Assembly (NCBI RefSeq): GCF_020103695.1
Contig: NZ_JAHXBF010000001.1
Coordinates: 372,001-436,000 of the forward strand
Length of the DNA stretch: 64,000 nucleotides
From: Hyalangium versicolor
GTDB lineage: Bacteria > Myxococcota > Myxococcia > Myxococcales > Myxococcaceae
Reading direction: 5' to 3'
The translations under genes were made by a program, and so were the position numbers. The notes beneath the pieces were generated by a model. The model was not told the DNA's origin. It saw nothing but the letters and a program-made list of their open reading frames with translations, and did no database searches. How positions within the stretch are numbered: the first letter of the stretch is position 1; each line of letters opens with the position of its first letter. Shown one piece after another: positions 53,902 to 62,023 of this stretch.

Positions 53902-55260
53902 TTAGTTCTGAGCGGCCTCCTCCAGGGTCTTACGGAACTCTGGAGAAATCTCCGTGGGCCGGCCGAGCTTGCTCAGATCCACAGGCGGCAGCACCTCGTG
54001 AGTCGGCGGCGGTCCGATCCTCTCCTCCCTGGCCGGAATCGCATCGTTCTGGATGCGGGACATCAGCTTCGGCTCGGGCGCGGAGGGCTGGGTGAGCTGG
54101 GAGAGCTGAGTGGCGGCGGAGGGATCCACGAGCTGCTTGATGGTGTCGATGGCCTGGGTGGCGGTCGAGATGGCGTCAGAGACCGCGTTGAAGATGTTGC
54201 CCAGGCTGGACTGCAGGGTGTCGGCCGGCGAGGCGATGGGGCTCTGCGTCGGGAGGGCGCCGGCCGCGAGGGCGGGGTCCATCATCTGAGCGCCAGCGAG
54301 GCCCGCAGTGGGGAGGCCGCCCGCGGCGTAGGGGTCCATCGGCATGGCACCGGCCGCGTACGGATCCGCGGGCAGGCCGCCTGCGGCGTACGGGTCCATC
54401 GGCATGGCGCCGGCCGCGTACGGATCCATCGGCATGGCACCGGCCGCGTACGGGTCGGCAGGCAGGCCGCCCGCGGCGTAGGGATCCATCGGCAGGCCGC
54501 CTGCGGCGTAGGGATCCATCGGCATGGCGCCTGCGGCGTAGGGATCCATCGGGGCCGCGCCCGCGGCGTAGGGATCCATCGGAGCGGCACCAGCGGCGTA
54601 CGGGTCCATCGGCATGGCGCCCGCAGCGTAGGGATCCATCATCTGGGGGTTGAGCATGGCCATGGCGCTGGGCAGCATGGTGACGGCCTGGAGTCCCGCG
54701 CCGGCAAGACCTGCCGCGCCGCTGGCCACGCCGCCGAGGGCTCCACCCACAGCCGACAGGCCTCCGCCGATGGCCTCGCCGACGCCGCCGATCACGTTAC
54801 CCACGCCACCGAACGGGTTGTTCAAGCCACCCAGCGGGTTGTTCAGGCCACCGAAGGGCTTGTTGAGGCCGCCCAGCGGGTTGTTCAGGCCACCCAGCGG
54901 GTTGTTCAGGCCGCTGAGGGGGTTGTTCAGGTTGGGCCTGTTCAGGCCGCTGAAGGGGTTGTTCAGGCCGCTGAAGGGGTTGTTCAGGTTGGGCTTCTGG
55001 CCAGGGAAGTTGCCGTTGATGTCCGGGCGCGGGGTGAAGGTCGGCTTGCCGCCAGAGGGGAAGCCGTTGATGTCCGGGCGCGGGGTGAAGGTCGGCTTGG
55101 GAGCGCTGGGCTTGGGAGCGCTGGGCGAGGGCGTGCTGGGCTTGGGAGCGCTGGGCGAGGGCGTGCTGGGCTTGGGAGCGCTGGGCTTGGGGGCGCTGGG
55201 CTTGGGAGCGCTCGGCTTGGGGATGCTGGGCTTGGGGATCGAGATCTTGGGGAACTTCAT
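53902..55260 (-). CDS. Low-complexity repeat protein B (sigma-54-controlled family)
   Basis: A 452-residue paralogue of protein A. The blocks in order are [20 protein letters not shown] and further PSAPKP units, two [10 protein letters not shown] units, GLNNPL-type heptads ([11 protein letters not shown]), a Gly/Ala hydrophobic region (GAIGG-like; [15 protein letters not shown]), eleven [14 protein letters not shown] decapeptides, and the C-terminal helix [30 protein letters not shown]. It has no Sec signal peptide. AGGAG precedes the ATG at 55260. Differences from A are mainly repeat number and the extra charged C-terminal 60 residues. The role is unknown; shared regulation with gene A and the gene at 57225 suggests one structure or secretion route. 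Confidence 0.7.
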   Translation of the reverse strand: MKFPKISIPKPSIPKPSAPKPSAPKPSAPKPSTPSPSAPKPSTPSPSAPKPSAPKPTFTPRPDINGFPSGGKPTFTPRPDINGNFPGQKPNLNNPFSGLNNPFSGLNRPNLNNPLSGLNNPLGGLNNPLGGLNKPFGGLNNPLGGLNNPFGGVGNVIGGVGEAIGGGLSAVGGALGGVASGAAGLAGAGLQAVTMLPSAMAMLNPQMMDPYAAGAMPMDPYAAGAAPMDPYAAGAAPMDPYAAGAMPMDPYAAGGLPMDPYAAGGLPADPYAAGAMPMDPYAAGAMPMDPYAAGGLPADPYAAGAMPMDPYAAGGLPTAGLAGAQMMDPALAAGALPTQSPIASPADTLQSSLGNIFNAVSDAISTATQAIDTIKQLVDPSAATQLSQLTQPSAPEPKLMSRIQNDAIPAREERIGPPPTHEVLPPVDLSKLGRPTEISPEFRKTLEEAAQN

Positions 55261-55333
55261 GGCGCGAGCTCCTGGGAGGACGGGGGCGACGGGACGAGGC
55301 GACGGGGGGAGTGCCTTGACGAGCAGACACGAC

Positions 55334-55350
55334 TGCAGCGCTCGTGCCAG
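55334..55350 (-). promoter_or_regulatory. Near-consensus sigma-54 promoter for repeat gene B
   Basis: The same 17-mer CTGGCACGAGCGCTGCA as before gene A, on the minus strand, with a predicted start near 55323 and a leader of about 62 bases. Confidence 0.75.
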
Positions 55351-55467
55351 GGCTGGAATCCCCGGAATCCCACGTGCATCCAGGTGTTTACGCAGAAGAC
55401 GAGGCGCTCGAGCCCCCCGCGTGGTGGCTGGAACCCAGGATCACTGGGTGACTCGATCCACCAGACA

Positions 55468-55483
55468 GATGACGGCTGTCACC
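55468..55483. promoter_or_regulatory. Upstream dyad site for repeat gene B
   Basis: GATGACGGCTGTCACC, centred about 127 bases upstream of the -24 element. It is preceded by GGGTGACTCGATCCA, as in the A copy. Likely enhancer site for a sigma-54 activator. Confidence 0.62.
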
Positions 55484-55496
55484 AGGGACAGGGGAC

Positions 55497-57011
55497 TCAG
55501 GGCAGGTAGCGGCCAGGGGCGAGGATGCCGTGCGGGTCCAGCGCGGCCTTGAGCGTCCTCAACACCGCTGGCGAGTCATCCTCTGGCGCGAAGGGCAGCA
55601 CCGGTGCCTGGATGCCCAGCCGCGCCGGGTAGTAGCCCGCTCCTCCCAGGGCCTGCTGCAGGGCGTCGTGGCACGCCATCGCGCGCGCATCCTCTCCTTC
55701 GACTTCTCGATCATAGATGATCGCCACCACCAGATAGGCGCACCGCGCCGAGACGCCCAGCACGCACAGGTTGGGCTCGAAGCCGAACCGCAGCGGCAGG
55801 GGCTCCGCGAGCGCCAGGGCCGTCTCCAGATGGGAGGCCGTCATCGGCACCGCGCACGACAGCCAGATGAAGCCGCACCCGTCTCGCTCTGGCTCGGGCA
55901 CCTCGGGAAGCGGCGTGCGCTTGCGCCAGTACATCATCCGCAGGTTGCGCGCCGAGGGCACCTGTCGCAGGCCTCCCGGCCCCATCTCTTCCTCTCGAAG
56001 GCAGATGAGGGTGGGCAGGGTCTCCTTCAGTACGTGCTCCACCCGCTCCTGCGCCGCCTGGGCCTGGGCCTCGCTCGGGGCCTCGAGCACGCAGTTCAGG
56101 TGCCACGGAAACACTTTGTGCTCGGCGCGCAGTTTCCGCCGTTGCGCCTCGGGCAACGGCGTGAGCCCCCGCGTCGCCTCCCACGGGTACTGGCCCAGCA
56201 CCGAGAGCACCTTGTAGTCGTTCCACAGCGAGAAGGCCTCGCGCAGGGTGCCCTCCAGCCGCAGTTGCCGCATCCGCTCCAACACCGGGCCCAGCTGGAA
56301 GGGATCCTCCAATACGCCCGAGATCAGCCGGAGACACGGTGCCCGCGGCGCCAGCCAGAAGGTCATCCGCGTCACGATGCCCAGGTTCGACTGGCTGAAG
56401 AGCCCGTCCAGGCCCGGCCCCGCGCCCCAGCGCAGCACGGACGCCGCCTGGGCCCGAGGGTAGCGTCCGGGCCCGGTGCGCAGGCACTCGCCCGTGGGCA
56501 GCACCACCTCCAGGCCGCACACGTGTTGGAAGACGTCCCCGTGGGGCCCTATCCCGTCCCCCCGCTCGAGCGCGTTGCCGATGAGGCTCGCCTGCGGCGG
56601 CCCGCCGATGGTGGCCAGTTGCAGCCGCGAGCCTCGCTCCTCCAGGAAGGCATGGGCCTGCGCGAACGACACGCCCGGCTCCACCGTGAGGTACGCCAGG
56701 TCCTCGTCGAACTCGAGCACCCGGTTCATCCGGCCCAGATCCACCAATACGCCGCTCCGGACTGGCACTCGCGAGCCATAGCCCTGGTTGCGCCCCGCGC
56801 TCACCGGCGTGATGGGGACATGCGTCTGCTGGGCGATGCGCACACATGCACGCACCTCTTCGGTGTTCCCGGGCCGCAGCACCGCGCTGACAGCCTGGGT
56901 GGTGGCGAAGGTCGCCGTGCGGGCCCGGGCGAGCGTCACCTCGTCGGCGAGCACGTGCTCCTCGCCCAGCTCCCGGCGCCACGCCTCGAGTGCCTCTTGC
57001 AGCCGGTCCAT
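55497..57011 (-). CDS. FAD-linked oxidase (vanillyl-alcohol/p-cresol type)
   Basis: A 504-residue flavoprotein with an FAD-binding type 4 domain: AVLRPGNTEEVRACVRIA, PITPVSAGRNQGYGSR, VLVDLGRMNRVLEFDEDLAY with LTVEPGVSFAQAHAFLEE, and QSNLGIVTRMTFWL. The C-terminal half corresponds to the substrate cap of p-cresol methylhydroxylase or vanillyl-alcohol oxidase (conserved FGFEPNLCVL, LDPHGILAPGRYLP end). It oxidises a phenolic or hydroxy compound in the family; the natural substrate is not known here. No signal peptide. GGGAGAAGG precedes the ATG at 57011. It diverges from the 57225 gene and may share the upstream site. Confidence 0.8.
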   Translation of the reverse strand: MDRLQEALEAWRRELGEEHVLADEVTLARARTATFATTQAVSAVLRPGNTEEVRACVRIAQQTHVPITPVSAGRNQGYGSRVPVRSGVLVDLGRMNRVLEFDEDLAYLTVEPGVSFAQAHAFLEERGSRLQLATIGGPPQASLIGNALERGDGIGPHGDVFQHVCGLEVVLPTGECLRTGPGRYPRAQAASVLRWGAGPGLDGLFSQSNLGIVTRMTFWLAPRAPCLRLISGVLEDPFQLGPVLERMRQLRLEGTLREAFSLWNDYKVLSVLGQYPWEATRGLTPLPEAQRRKLRAEHKVFPWHLNCVLEAPSEAQAQAAQERVEHVLKETLPTLICLREEEMGPGGLRQVPSARNLRMMYWRKRTPLPEVPEPERDGCGFIWLSCAVPMTASHLETALALAEPLPLRFGFEPNLCVLGVSARCAYLVVAIIYDREVEGEDARAMACHDALQQALGGAGYYPARLGIQAPVLPFAPEDDSPAVLRTLKAALDPHGILAPGRYLP

Positions 57012-57059
57012 GCCTTCTCCCGTTGGCGGCGCGGAAGCGCGCCCGCTGAGTCTACCGGT

Positions 57060-57075
57060 GATGACAGCCGTCACC
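57060..57075. promoter_or_regulatory. Upstream dyad site for repeat gene C
   Basis: GATGACAGCCGTCACC matches the same pattern as sites A and B; a further GTCACC follows at 57091, two helical turns on. The centre is about 107 bases upstream of the GG of the sigma-54 promoter at 57172. It lies in the divergent gap next to the oxidase gene. Confidence 0.6.
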
Positions 57076-57171
57076 GCTTTCCGAACGTCAGTCACCAGTA
57101 AGGACCAGGGCGGACGGGGCGTACACCGGGGCTTCCAGAGGGAAATCAGCGATTTCCAACCTCGAGAAGGG

Positions 57172-57188
57172 TTGGCACGCGGCCTGCT
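57172..57188 (+). promoter_or_regulatory. Near-consensus sigma-54 promoter for repeat gene C
   Basis: TTGGCACGCGGCCTGCT has a perfect TGGCACG -24 box and GG to GC spacing of ten. It would start transcription near 57199, about 26 bases before the ATG at 57225. Confidence 0.75.
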
Positions 57189-57224
57189 CTAGCCCTGTCC
57201 GAACCTTCACTTCGAGAGGCCCCC

Positions 57225-58592
57225 ATGACCGCCCCCATCTCTGGCAACCGCCCCATGCTGCCCCTGGCCCAGCCGCTCCCTGCTGAGTCCGTCGCTCAGA
57301 CTCCTGCCACGCCCGTCGAGACGTCGCAGAAGCGGATGGTGTCCGCCCCGCTGGACGCCTCGTCGTTCGCCGCGGGCGGCCCGACGGCGGCTCGTGGCGC
57401 TCTGCCGGCCCTGCTCGGCGGCGTCGCCGACACGGTGGCCCAGGCGGGCATCGCGAAGCAGCAGCTCATCGGCAACGCTCTGGGAGTGGCCACCAACGCC
57501 CTGGCCTCCGCCCAGGCGGGCATCCAGGCGGCGGCGGGCCTCGCCTCGAACTTCGGGACCCAGTTCGCCGGGCTGCAGAACGCGGCCGTGGGCGCTCTGG
57601 CGGGGGCGGCGCAGATGCCGCTGAACATCGCCAACCAGGTGGCCGGCGCCGTCAATGGCGGCTCGGGCGCGCGCCAGCTCGATGTGCTCCAGGGCATGGC
57701 CTACTCCCAGGGCCCCACCTCGCTGGGCAATGTCGAGGCGGGCCAGTACAGCGCGGGCCAGCTGGGCCAGTACGCCGATCCCTACGCCGGCCAGTACGCC
57801 GACCCCAGCCAGCAGTACGGCGCGTACGCTGACCCCTATGCGGGGCAGTACGCGGACCCCAGCCAGCAGTACGGCGCGTACGCTGACCCCTATGCGGGGC
57901 AGTACGCGGATCCGGCCAGCCAGCTGGGGTCGCTCTTCGGTGGCGCGGCCGATGTGGTCGGCGGCGTGGCGGGTGGGGTGGCGGATCTGGCCGGCGGCGT
58001 GGGCGACCTGGCCGACCTGCGCAACCCGTTCAAGAAGCCCTCCGGCCCGGAGTCGAAGCCCAACACGCCGGACACCCAGTCCACCAGGCCCTCCGGTCCG
58101 GATGCCAAGCCCTCCACGCCGGATGCCCGTCCCTCCGGCAAGCCCTCCGTGCCGGACCTGAAGCTGCCCGGCGGTCTGGCCGGCAAGGCCGATGACGTCG
58201 CCAAGGGCCTGCTGAAGACGGGCGGCAAGGCGCTCGGCCGGTTCGTCCCGGGCGCGAACATCGCCCTGGCGGGTCTGGACATCGCCACCGCGGTGAAGAC
58301 GTTCAAGGACCCCAACGCGAGCGTGGGCGACAAGATCACCTCGGGCATCGTCGCCGGTGGCTCGGCGCTGGCCGCGACCAACATCCCCATCGTCTCGCAG
58401 GTGGGCGGTGCCATCTCGACGGGCGTCTCCCTCGTGAGCGACGTGGTGAAGACCTTCGGTCCTGAGATCAAGGACACGGCCAAGAAGGTGGGCGAGGGCA
58501 TCAAGGACACGGCCAAGAAGGTGGGCGAGGGCATCAAGGACACGGCCAAGAAGGTGGGCGAGGGCATCAAGGACTTCTTCAAGGGCTGGTAG
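57225..58592 (+). CDS. Low-complexity repeat protein C, next to trigger-factor-like gene
   Basis: A 455-residue protein of related build: a Pro-rich start, an Ala/Gly hydrophobic stretch (residues 58-150, ALPALLGGVADTVAQAG, NALASAQAGIQAAAGLAS), tandem YADPYAGQ and ADPSQQYGAY repeats (about 180-230), Pro/Ser/Lys blocks, a hydrophobic helix pair (LAGLDIATAVKTF, SGIVAGGSALAATNIPIVS), and three copies of the 11-mer KDTAKKVGEGI ending DFFKGW. The last are LEA-like amphipathic helices. No Sec signal is present. GAGAGG precedes the ATG. It is 45 bases upstream of the trigger-factor-like gene, likely one operon. The pattern fits a chaperone-dependent exported protein. Function unknown. Confidence 0.72.
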   Translation: MTAPISGNRPMLPLAQPLPAESVAQTPATPVETSQKRMVSAPLDASSFAAGGPTAARGALPALLGGVADTVAQAGIAKQQLIGNALGVATNALASAQAGIQAAAGLASNFGTQFAGLQNAAVGALAGAAQMPLNIANQVAGAVNGGSGARQLDVLQGMAYSQGPTSLGNVEAGQYSAGQLGQYADPYAGQYADPSQQYGAYADPYAGQYADPSQQYGAYADPYAGQYADPASQLGSLFGGAADVVGGVAGGVADLAGGVGDLADLRNPFKKPSGPESKPNTPDTQSTRPSGPDAKPSTPDARPSGKPSVPDLKLPGGLAGKADDVAKGLLKTGGKALGRFVPGANIALAGLDIATAVKTFKDPNASVGDKITSGIVAGGSALAATNIPIVSQVGGAISTGVSLVSDVVKTFGPEIKDTAKKVGEGIKDTAKKVGEGIKDTAKKVGEGIKDFFKGW

Positions 58593-58637
58593 TTCCTCCG
58601 CTTCTTTCTCCACCTTCACACTCCCCAAGGTGACTCC

Positions 58638-59675
58638 ATGAACTCCGTCTCGATTCCGCTGCTGTCGTCTCCGCTGCCCCAGGATGATCAATCGGTGATG
58701 CGGTCCCTTCCCCGAGTGGAGGCCCCCTCCCTGGAGGACCTCGCGGTCACCATCTCGCCTCCGGAGGCGTTCACTCCGGAGCAGGTCCAGGCGCGGTTCC
58801 TGGAGCTGGCGCGGCCCCTGGCCACCGAGCGCTACCGCTACCCCAGCGAGAAGGTGGCGTGGGGCGACGAGGTGCTGTTCGACATCGTCGGCTACAGCGA
58901 GGGCAAGCTGATCCCGTTCAGCGTGCGCTCGGGCGAGTGGGTGCGGCTGGAGCCAGAGCCCGTGTTGCCGGGGCTCTTCGAGGCGCTGGTGGGCCGCACG
59001 CCTCGAGAGAAGGTGGCGGTCGACATCACCCTGCCGGGCGACTATCCCGTCGAGTCGCTGCGGGGGGCCACCGCGCGCTTCAGCGTGCAGCTGTGGGGCG
59101 CGCGTGAGGTGACGTACCCCGAGTTGGAGAACCCTGCCTTCCTGAGGGCGTTTGGTGCCGCCACCCTGGCGGAGGCCATGAAGAAGGTGGTGGGCCAGAT
59201 GGAGGCCGAGGCCAAGCAGCTGCTGCTGAGCCAGGTGCAGCGGCAGGTGCTGGCCACGGTGGCGGAGCGCACGCGGGTGAAGGTGCCCGCGACGCTGGTG
59301 GATGAGGAGATCCGCCGCCGCTGGACCTCCAGCGAGGGGCAGGTGCTGAGCCAGCTGGGCTTCGACGAGGCTCGTCGGGACGAGTCGCTGCGCGGGTGGC
59401 TGCAGGACACGCAGACGCGGGCCGAGGTGGAGCTGCGGCTGCGCATCGGCCTGGCCCTGGGGGCCATCTGCAAGCGGGACAAGCTGAAGGTGACGCGGGA
59501 GCGGGTGGAGAAGCTCATCCGGGACGAGGCGAACGCCTCTGGGCTGCCGCTGCACGAGGTGGCCGCCGCCCTGCAGGCCGAACCCCAGAACCTGGTCAAG
59601 ATCGATCAGATGGCCTTGCACCTCACGGCCGTGGACCACGTCATGAGCCGGGCCAAGGTGCAGGTGGCGGCCTGA
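58638..59675 (+). CDS. Trigger-factor-like chaperone lacking the ribosome-binding domain
   Basis: A 345-residue protein resembling the C-terminal two-thirds of trigger factor. Residues 70-160 fit the FKBP-like PPIase fold (GDEVLFDIVGYSEGKLIPF, LPGLFEALVGRTPREK, GDYPVESLRGATARFSVQL). Residues 165-340 form the helical substrate arms (PELENPAFLRAFG, MKKVVGQMEAEAKQLLL, VKVPATLVDEEIRRR). The ribosome-docking domain with its GFRxGK loop is missing, so it would act off the ribosome. AAGGTG precedes the ATG. Paired with repeat gene C by a 45-base gap, it is a good candidate for a dedicated chaperone of these proteins, by inference. Confidence 0.75.
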   Translation: MNSVSIPLLSSPLPQDDQSVMRSLPRVEAPSLEDLAVTISPPEAFTPEQVQARFLELARPLATERYRYPSEKVAWGDEVLFDIVGYSEGKLIPFSVRSGEWVRLEPEPVLPGLFEALVGRTPREKVAVDITLPGDYPVESLRGATARFSVQLWGAREVTYPELENPAFLRAFGAATLAEAMKKVVGQMEAEAKQLLLSQVQRQVLATVAERTRVKVPATLVDEEIRRRWTSSEGQVLSQLGFDEARRDESLRGWLQDTQTRAEVELRLRIGLALGAICKRDKLKVTRERVEKLIRDEANASGLPLHEVAAALQAEPQNLVKIDQMALHLTAVDHVMSRAKVQVAA

Positions 59676-59707
59676 CACGCACGTGAGCGGTCAGAATCAG
59701 CCTGCGA

Positions 59708-60145
59708 TCATCGCGGCCTTGGGGCTTGAGCTCGCGGAGAGGAGCGACTGAGGGCTCCGGCCGCCTTCGGTCGCTCGACATTGCCAAGCCTCGGATGCGG
59801 CTCGAGCTGATCGATCGCGTTCAGCTCCGCCGCGTGGCGGCGTCCCCATTCACAGAGCGCCGCGATGATGGGCTGGAGGCTGTGCCCCAGCTTCGTCGCC
59901 GAGTACTCCACTCGCGGAGGCACTTGAGCGAAGACCTCGCGGTGGACGATGCCGTGCTCCTCCATCTCTCGGAGCTGCTGCACGAGCACTTTCTGGCTGG
60001 CGAGCGGCGCCAGACGCTTGAGCTCGGAGAGCCGCTTGGGGCCTTCGAACAGGTAATAGAGGATGACGGCCTTCCAGCGGCCGCCGATCACCTTGAGTGC
60101 TCGCTCGGCTGGGATGGGAGGGAGTTCTTTAACGATGGAGGGCAT
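59708..60145 (-). CDS. HxlR-family transcriptional regulator
   Basis: A 145-residue winged helix regulator. The family core runs from residue 14 to 105: ALKVIGGRWKAVILYYLFEG, PKRLSELKRLAP, SQKVLVQQLREMEEHGIVHR, VPPRVEYSATKLGHSLQPI. No Cys is positioned for redox sensing, unlike some members. The C-terminal 35 residues are Pro/Arg/Ser rich and probably disordered. The start at 60145 is set by homology. It diverges from the SDR gene at 60240 across 94 bases, so it likely represses or activates that gene. Confidence 0.88.
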   Translation of the reverse strand: MPSIVKELPPIPAERALKVIGGRWKAVILYYLFEGPKRLSELKRLAPLASQKVLVQQLREMEEHGIVHREVFAQVPPRVEYSATKLGHSLQPIIAALCEWGRRHAAELNAIDQLEPHPRLGNVERPKAAGALSRSSPRAQAPRPR

Positions 60146-60157
60146 GGTTACCAAACG

Positions 60158-60170
60158 GTGCGTATGGCAC
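60158..60170. promoter_or_regulatory. Small dyad in the HxlR/SDR divergent region
   Basis: GTGC and GCAC flank five bases in the 94-base gap (60146-60239) between the HxlR and SDR starts. Only four bases per arm match, so it is a weak candidate operator. No other strong element was seen there. Confidence 0.25.
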
Positions 60171-60239
60171 GAATAAGTGTCTAGTCCCGGAGCGGGGCGT
60201 ACGTAACAAATCATGGCAACTCCTCTCCAAGGAACGCTC

Positions 60240-61019
60240 ATGACTGCCGCGAACTCTCGTACCGTTGTTGCCCCCATTGCCCTCATCACCGGCGGAAGCC
60301 GTGGACTCGGCAAGAGCATGGCCCTCCAGCTTGCCGACCGGGGCGTCGACGTGATCCTCACGTACCGCTCCGCGGAGAAGGAGGCGCGCGACGTGGCGGC
60401 GGAGATCGAAGCGAAGGGCCGCAAGGCGGCCATCCTGGCGCTCGACGTGGGCCGGAGCGCCGGGTTCGCGGCGTTCGCCGAGGCGGTGAAGGGGGTACTG
60501 GCGCGGGTGTGGAAGCGCGAGCGCTTCGACTACCTGGTGAACAACGCCGGCACGGGCTTGCTCGCGGGCTTCGCCGAGACGACGGAGGAGCAGTTCGACG
60601 AGCAGCTCAACGTCCACCTCAAGGGCACGTTCTTCCTCACGCAGAGGCTGCTGCCGCTGATCGCGGACGGGGGGCGGATCGTGAACATGTCGACGGGGCT
60701 CACTCGCTACACGTACCCTGGAAGCTCGGCGTACGCGGTGATGAAGGGGGGCGTCGAGGTGCTCACGCGGTACATGGCCCGGGAACTGGGGCCTCGGGGC
60801 ATCTCGGTCAACGTGATCGCGCCGGGTGGCATCGAGACAGACTTCGGCGGCGGGGTGATGCGCAACCCTGAGCTGCAGAAGGTGGTGGCCGCGCAGACGG
60901 CGCTGGGCCGCGTGGGCGTGCCCGATGACATTGGCGGCGTGGTGGCCATGCTGCTCTCCCCCGAGAGCCGTTGGCTCACCGGCCAGCGGCTCGAAGTGAC
61001 GGGCGGGTACTCGCTCTGA
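60240..61019 (+). CDS. SDR-family oxidoreductase
   Basis: A 259-residue classical SDR. TGGSRGLG is the cofactor loop, NNAGTGLL at about residue 90, the catalytic Ser in VNMSTGL, YAVMK the Tyr-Lys pair, and APGGIETDF follows. The C-terminus WLTGQRLEVTGGYSL is typical. The ATG at 60240 is chosen because AAGGA lies eight bases upstream and the earlier in-frame ATG at 60213 lacks a site. It is divergent from the HxlR gene, which is the probable regulator. Substrate unknown. Confidence 0.87.
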   Translation: MTAANSRTVVAPIALITGGSRGLGKSMALQLADRGVDVILTYRSAEKEARDVAAEIEAKGRKAAILALDVGRSAGFAAFAEAVKGVLARVWKRERFDYLVNNAGTGLLAGFAETTEEQFDEQLNVHLKGTFFLTQRLLPLIADGGRIVNMSTGLTRYTYPGSSAYAVMKGGVEVLTRYMARELGPRGISVNVIAPGGIETDFGGGVMRNPELQKVVAAQTALGRVGVPDDIGGVVAMLLSPESRWLTGQRLEVTGGYSL

Positions 61020-61086
61020 TCGAGACAAGGCCCCGGTGCCCGCTCCAGCGTGGCGGCAGGGTCCACGCTGGAGTGGCTGAGACGGC

Positions 61087-61848
61087 TCAATACCCGGTGT
61101 CTGTGTTCCCGTTCGAGTTGTCGCCCCAGTTCTCGTTTTCGTCCACGGCCGAGCGGTTGATGGGGCGGCCGGCACCGAACAGGAAGCCCAGCTTGAACTG
61201 GACGAAGCCTCCGTTGAAGCCACCGACCACATCCGAGTCCGAGGACGTGTCGACGGAGCCGATGAGCGGATAGGAGACCGCGACCTCCGGCATGAGGCGG
61301 AAGCCCTCGGCGACACGCAGGGCGTAGCCTACCGAGGCGCCCGCGCTGATGATGCTCACGCTCGTATCATCCACGCCGACGCGCGCCAGGGAGACGCGAG
61401 GGCCCAGGACGAACTCCGAGCCTCCCGAGGTCTTGAAGCCCACCAGCACCGGCAGTGCCAGGTTGATGTAGCTGAGCTCGTCTTCCCCGATGCTGCCGAG
61501 GAGTGCCATCGCCGAGGGAGCCAGCGAGATGGCCTTGTCGGGATCATTCGGGTGGGTGAGGAGGAACTTGGTCTGGAGCTCCACCAGCGAGGAGCCGAAC
61601 CGGACGCCCAGGTCCACCCTGTCCGCGACGCCGTAGCGCAAGCCCAGATCCACGTGGGGGTAGTAGACGCTGCCGTCTATGGAGGTGTCGTCCTGGGCGA
61701 ACACCGCCGCGCCAGCCATTCCAGGCTCAATGGCGAACTGGAACTTGCCTGTGCCCAGCGTATCCGCCGTCTGCACCTGGCTGATGGAAACGCAACCGGT
61801 GCTCAGCACGCCTACGGCCAATGCTGCTACCGCAACTCGTCCATACAT
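61087..61848 (-). CDS. Lipoprotein resembling a small outer-membrane beta-barrel
   Basis: A 253-residue protein with signal VAVAALAVGVLSTGC (lipobox STGC). The mature sequence alternates polar and hydrophobic residues in strand-like stretches (YPHVDLGLRYGVADRVDLGVRFG in two parts, FVLGPRVSLARVG, VVGGFNGGFVQFKLGFLFGAG), as in surface barrel proteins, and ends in a disordered Asn/Asp/Gly tail (NENWGDNSNGNTDTGY). The start at 61848 is preceded by GAGGGG. It may be a lipid-anchored barrel or its periplasmic relative. Function unknown. Confidence 0.7.
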   Translation of the reverse strand: MYGRVAVAALAVGVLSTGCVSISQVQTADTLGTGKFQFAIEPGMAGAAVFAQDDTSIDGSVYYPHVDLGLRYGVADRVDLGVRFGSSLVELQTKFLLTHPNDPDKAISLAPSAMALLGSIGEDELSYINLALPVLVGFKTSGGSEFVLGPRVSLARVGVDDTSVSIISAGASVGYALRVAEGFRLMPEVAVSYPLIGSVDTSSDSDVVGGFNGGFVQFKLGFLFGAGRPINRSAVDENENWGDNSNGNTDTGY

Positions 61849-61964
61849 TTAGGGGTCCCCTCTTTTTGGTTTGCATGCGGCGCCGGGAGGCCAGCGCCGC
61901 GAATGCAGGGCTCCCTGACGGTGTCGGAAATTGGAAAATTCAATCCGGGTACGAATTTGAGCGC

Positions 61965-62015
61965 TATACTCCCGGAGAAGAGTCGGCCCGTACTGAGGGT
62001 CCTGCTCTCCGGGAG
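61965..62015. promoter_or_regulatory. -10-like TATACT and long dyad upstream of the SitA-like gene
   Basis: TATACT at 61965-61970 fits a sigma-70 -10 box in an AT-richer stretch. CTCCCGGAGA (61969-61978) and TCTCCGGGAG (62006-62015) are perfect ten-base inverted arms 27 bases apart. The right arm contains the GGGAGA likely to be the ribosome site for the ATG at 62024, so an RNA fold could hide it if transcription began upstream; otherwise it may be an operator. Confidence 0.4.
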
Positions 62016-62023
62016 ACCTGGGA

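Larger units (their letters stand above)
51149..55483. repeat. Duplicated unit: terminator-gene-promoter-dyad
   Basis: Copy A covers 51149-52972 and copy B 53833-55483, in the same direction. Homology includes the coding region, the terminator loop GAGGTTTCCGTC versus GACGTTTCCGTC, the promoter with GTGCCTTGACGAGCAGACA downstream of it, and the stretch GGGTGACTCGATCCA before the dyad. The hydrolase gene lies between them, so the original duplication was dispersed or the gene was inserted later. Confidence 0.7.

Noticed and set aside
57207..59678. 823-codon minus-strand frame
   Set aside because: It mirrors repeat gene C and the chaperone; composition is dominated by His, Arg and Gly from antisense of Ala/Gly codons.
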